Assembly (NCBI GenBank): GCA_002423905.1
Contig: DIVC01000027.1
Span: 7,350 to 14,410 of the forward strand
DNA length: 7,061 bases
Source: Idiomarina sp. UBA6142
GTDB taxonomy: Bacteria > Pseudomonadota > Gammaproteobacteria > Enterobacterales > Alteromonadaceae
Direction of reading: 5' to 3'
The notes below the pieces were generated by a model, which saw only the letters and a list, made by a program, of their open reading frames with translations, searched no databases and was not told the DNA's origin. Below are positions 6,868 to 7,061 of this stretch, one piece after another (the first letter of the stretch is position 1; each line of letters opens with the position of its first letter). The position numbers and the translations under genes were made by a program.

Positions 6868-7061
6868 ATGTTTGATTCAAATACCAATCGTGATCAGGAA
6901 CCTAAATTTGCTACTATAGGCAACAACGCCCAGCCTAAGCCGCTGCGCGACTCTGTGAAACAAGCTGTAAACGCTTTCTTGAAGCAACTTGACGGCCAAG
7001 ATCCTGAGCAACTATACGATTTGGTGCTGGCTGAATTAGAAGCCCCGCTGTTGGAAGAAGT
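6868..7061 (+). CDS. fis: DNA-binding protein Fis (C-terminal part beyond window)
   Basis: Fis is an abundant nucleoid protein of fast-growing cells. It bends DNA, activates rRNA and tRNA promoters and assists site-specific recombination. The window contains 64 complete codons of a protein usually 98-100 aa, cut by the right edge. The start MFDSN is followed by a variable flexible arm, then the conserved [40 protein letters not shown] (from residue 25), which are the dimerisation helices A and B. The helix-turn-helix that contacts DNA lies outside. The ribosome site is weak (AGAGATAGAG at 6851-6860), so translation probably depends on coupling to dusB. Identification rests on the very close match of the helical core and on the dusB neighbour. 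Confidence 0.97.
   Translation, partial: MFDSNTNRDQEPKFATIGNNAQPKPLRDSVKQAVNAFLKQLDGQDPEQLYDLVLAELEAPLLEE

Overview
This window is a block of chromosomal core genes from a gammaproteobacterium. Every complete protein aligns closely with its Escherichia coli relative or with the wider gammaproteobacterial family, often at identical length (GroES 97 aa, AccC 449 aa, PrmA 293 aa, DusB 321 aa). The order aroQ-accB-accC-prmA-dusB-fis is typical of Vibrio, Shewanella and other Alteromonadales. E. coli uses AroD instead of AroQ and has extra genes between accC and prmA. A free-living, probably marine or aquatic Alteromonadales-type host is my inference; no genus can be named from this sequence.

Layout. 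On the minus strand, positions 1-1310 hold the chaperonin operon groES-groEL, with groEL cut by the left edge. It is driven by a near-consensus sigma-32 heat-shock promoter at 1396-1423. Divergently, on the plus strand, lie cutA (1508-1828) and a short gene (1841-2380) that encodes only the N-terminal DsbD-alpha domain plus one C-terminal transmembrane segment. This second gene is the oddest in the window. It has no signal peptide, no eight-helix beta domain and no thioredoxin-like gamma domain, although cutA-dsbD is a familiar pair with a full-length dsbD.

A promoter with a perfect TATAAT at 2453-2458 then begins the operon aroQ-accB-accC-prmA. The spacings are tight: 19 nt, 22 nt, and 0 nt where the accC TAA is followed directly by the prmA GTG. 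The operon supplies shikimate-pathway dehydroquinase, the biotin carrier and biotin carboxylase of acetyl-CoA carboxylase, and the methyltransferase for ribosomal protein L11. It ends in a hairpin-plus-T-run terminator at 5797-5834. A second operon, dusB-fis, follows. DusB makes dihydrouridine in tRNA, and Fis is the nucleoid protein of fast growth; fis is cut by the right edge. The leader of dusB contains two matches to the degenerate Fis core motif, consistent with Fis autoregulation.

I see no mobile element, CRISPR array, tRNA or rRNA. The window is mostly ordinary housekeeping DNA. The points worth a second look are the truncated DsbD-like gene, the groE promoter and leader architecture, and the repeat and palindrome around the aroQ-acc promoter.
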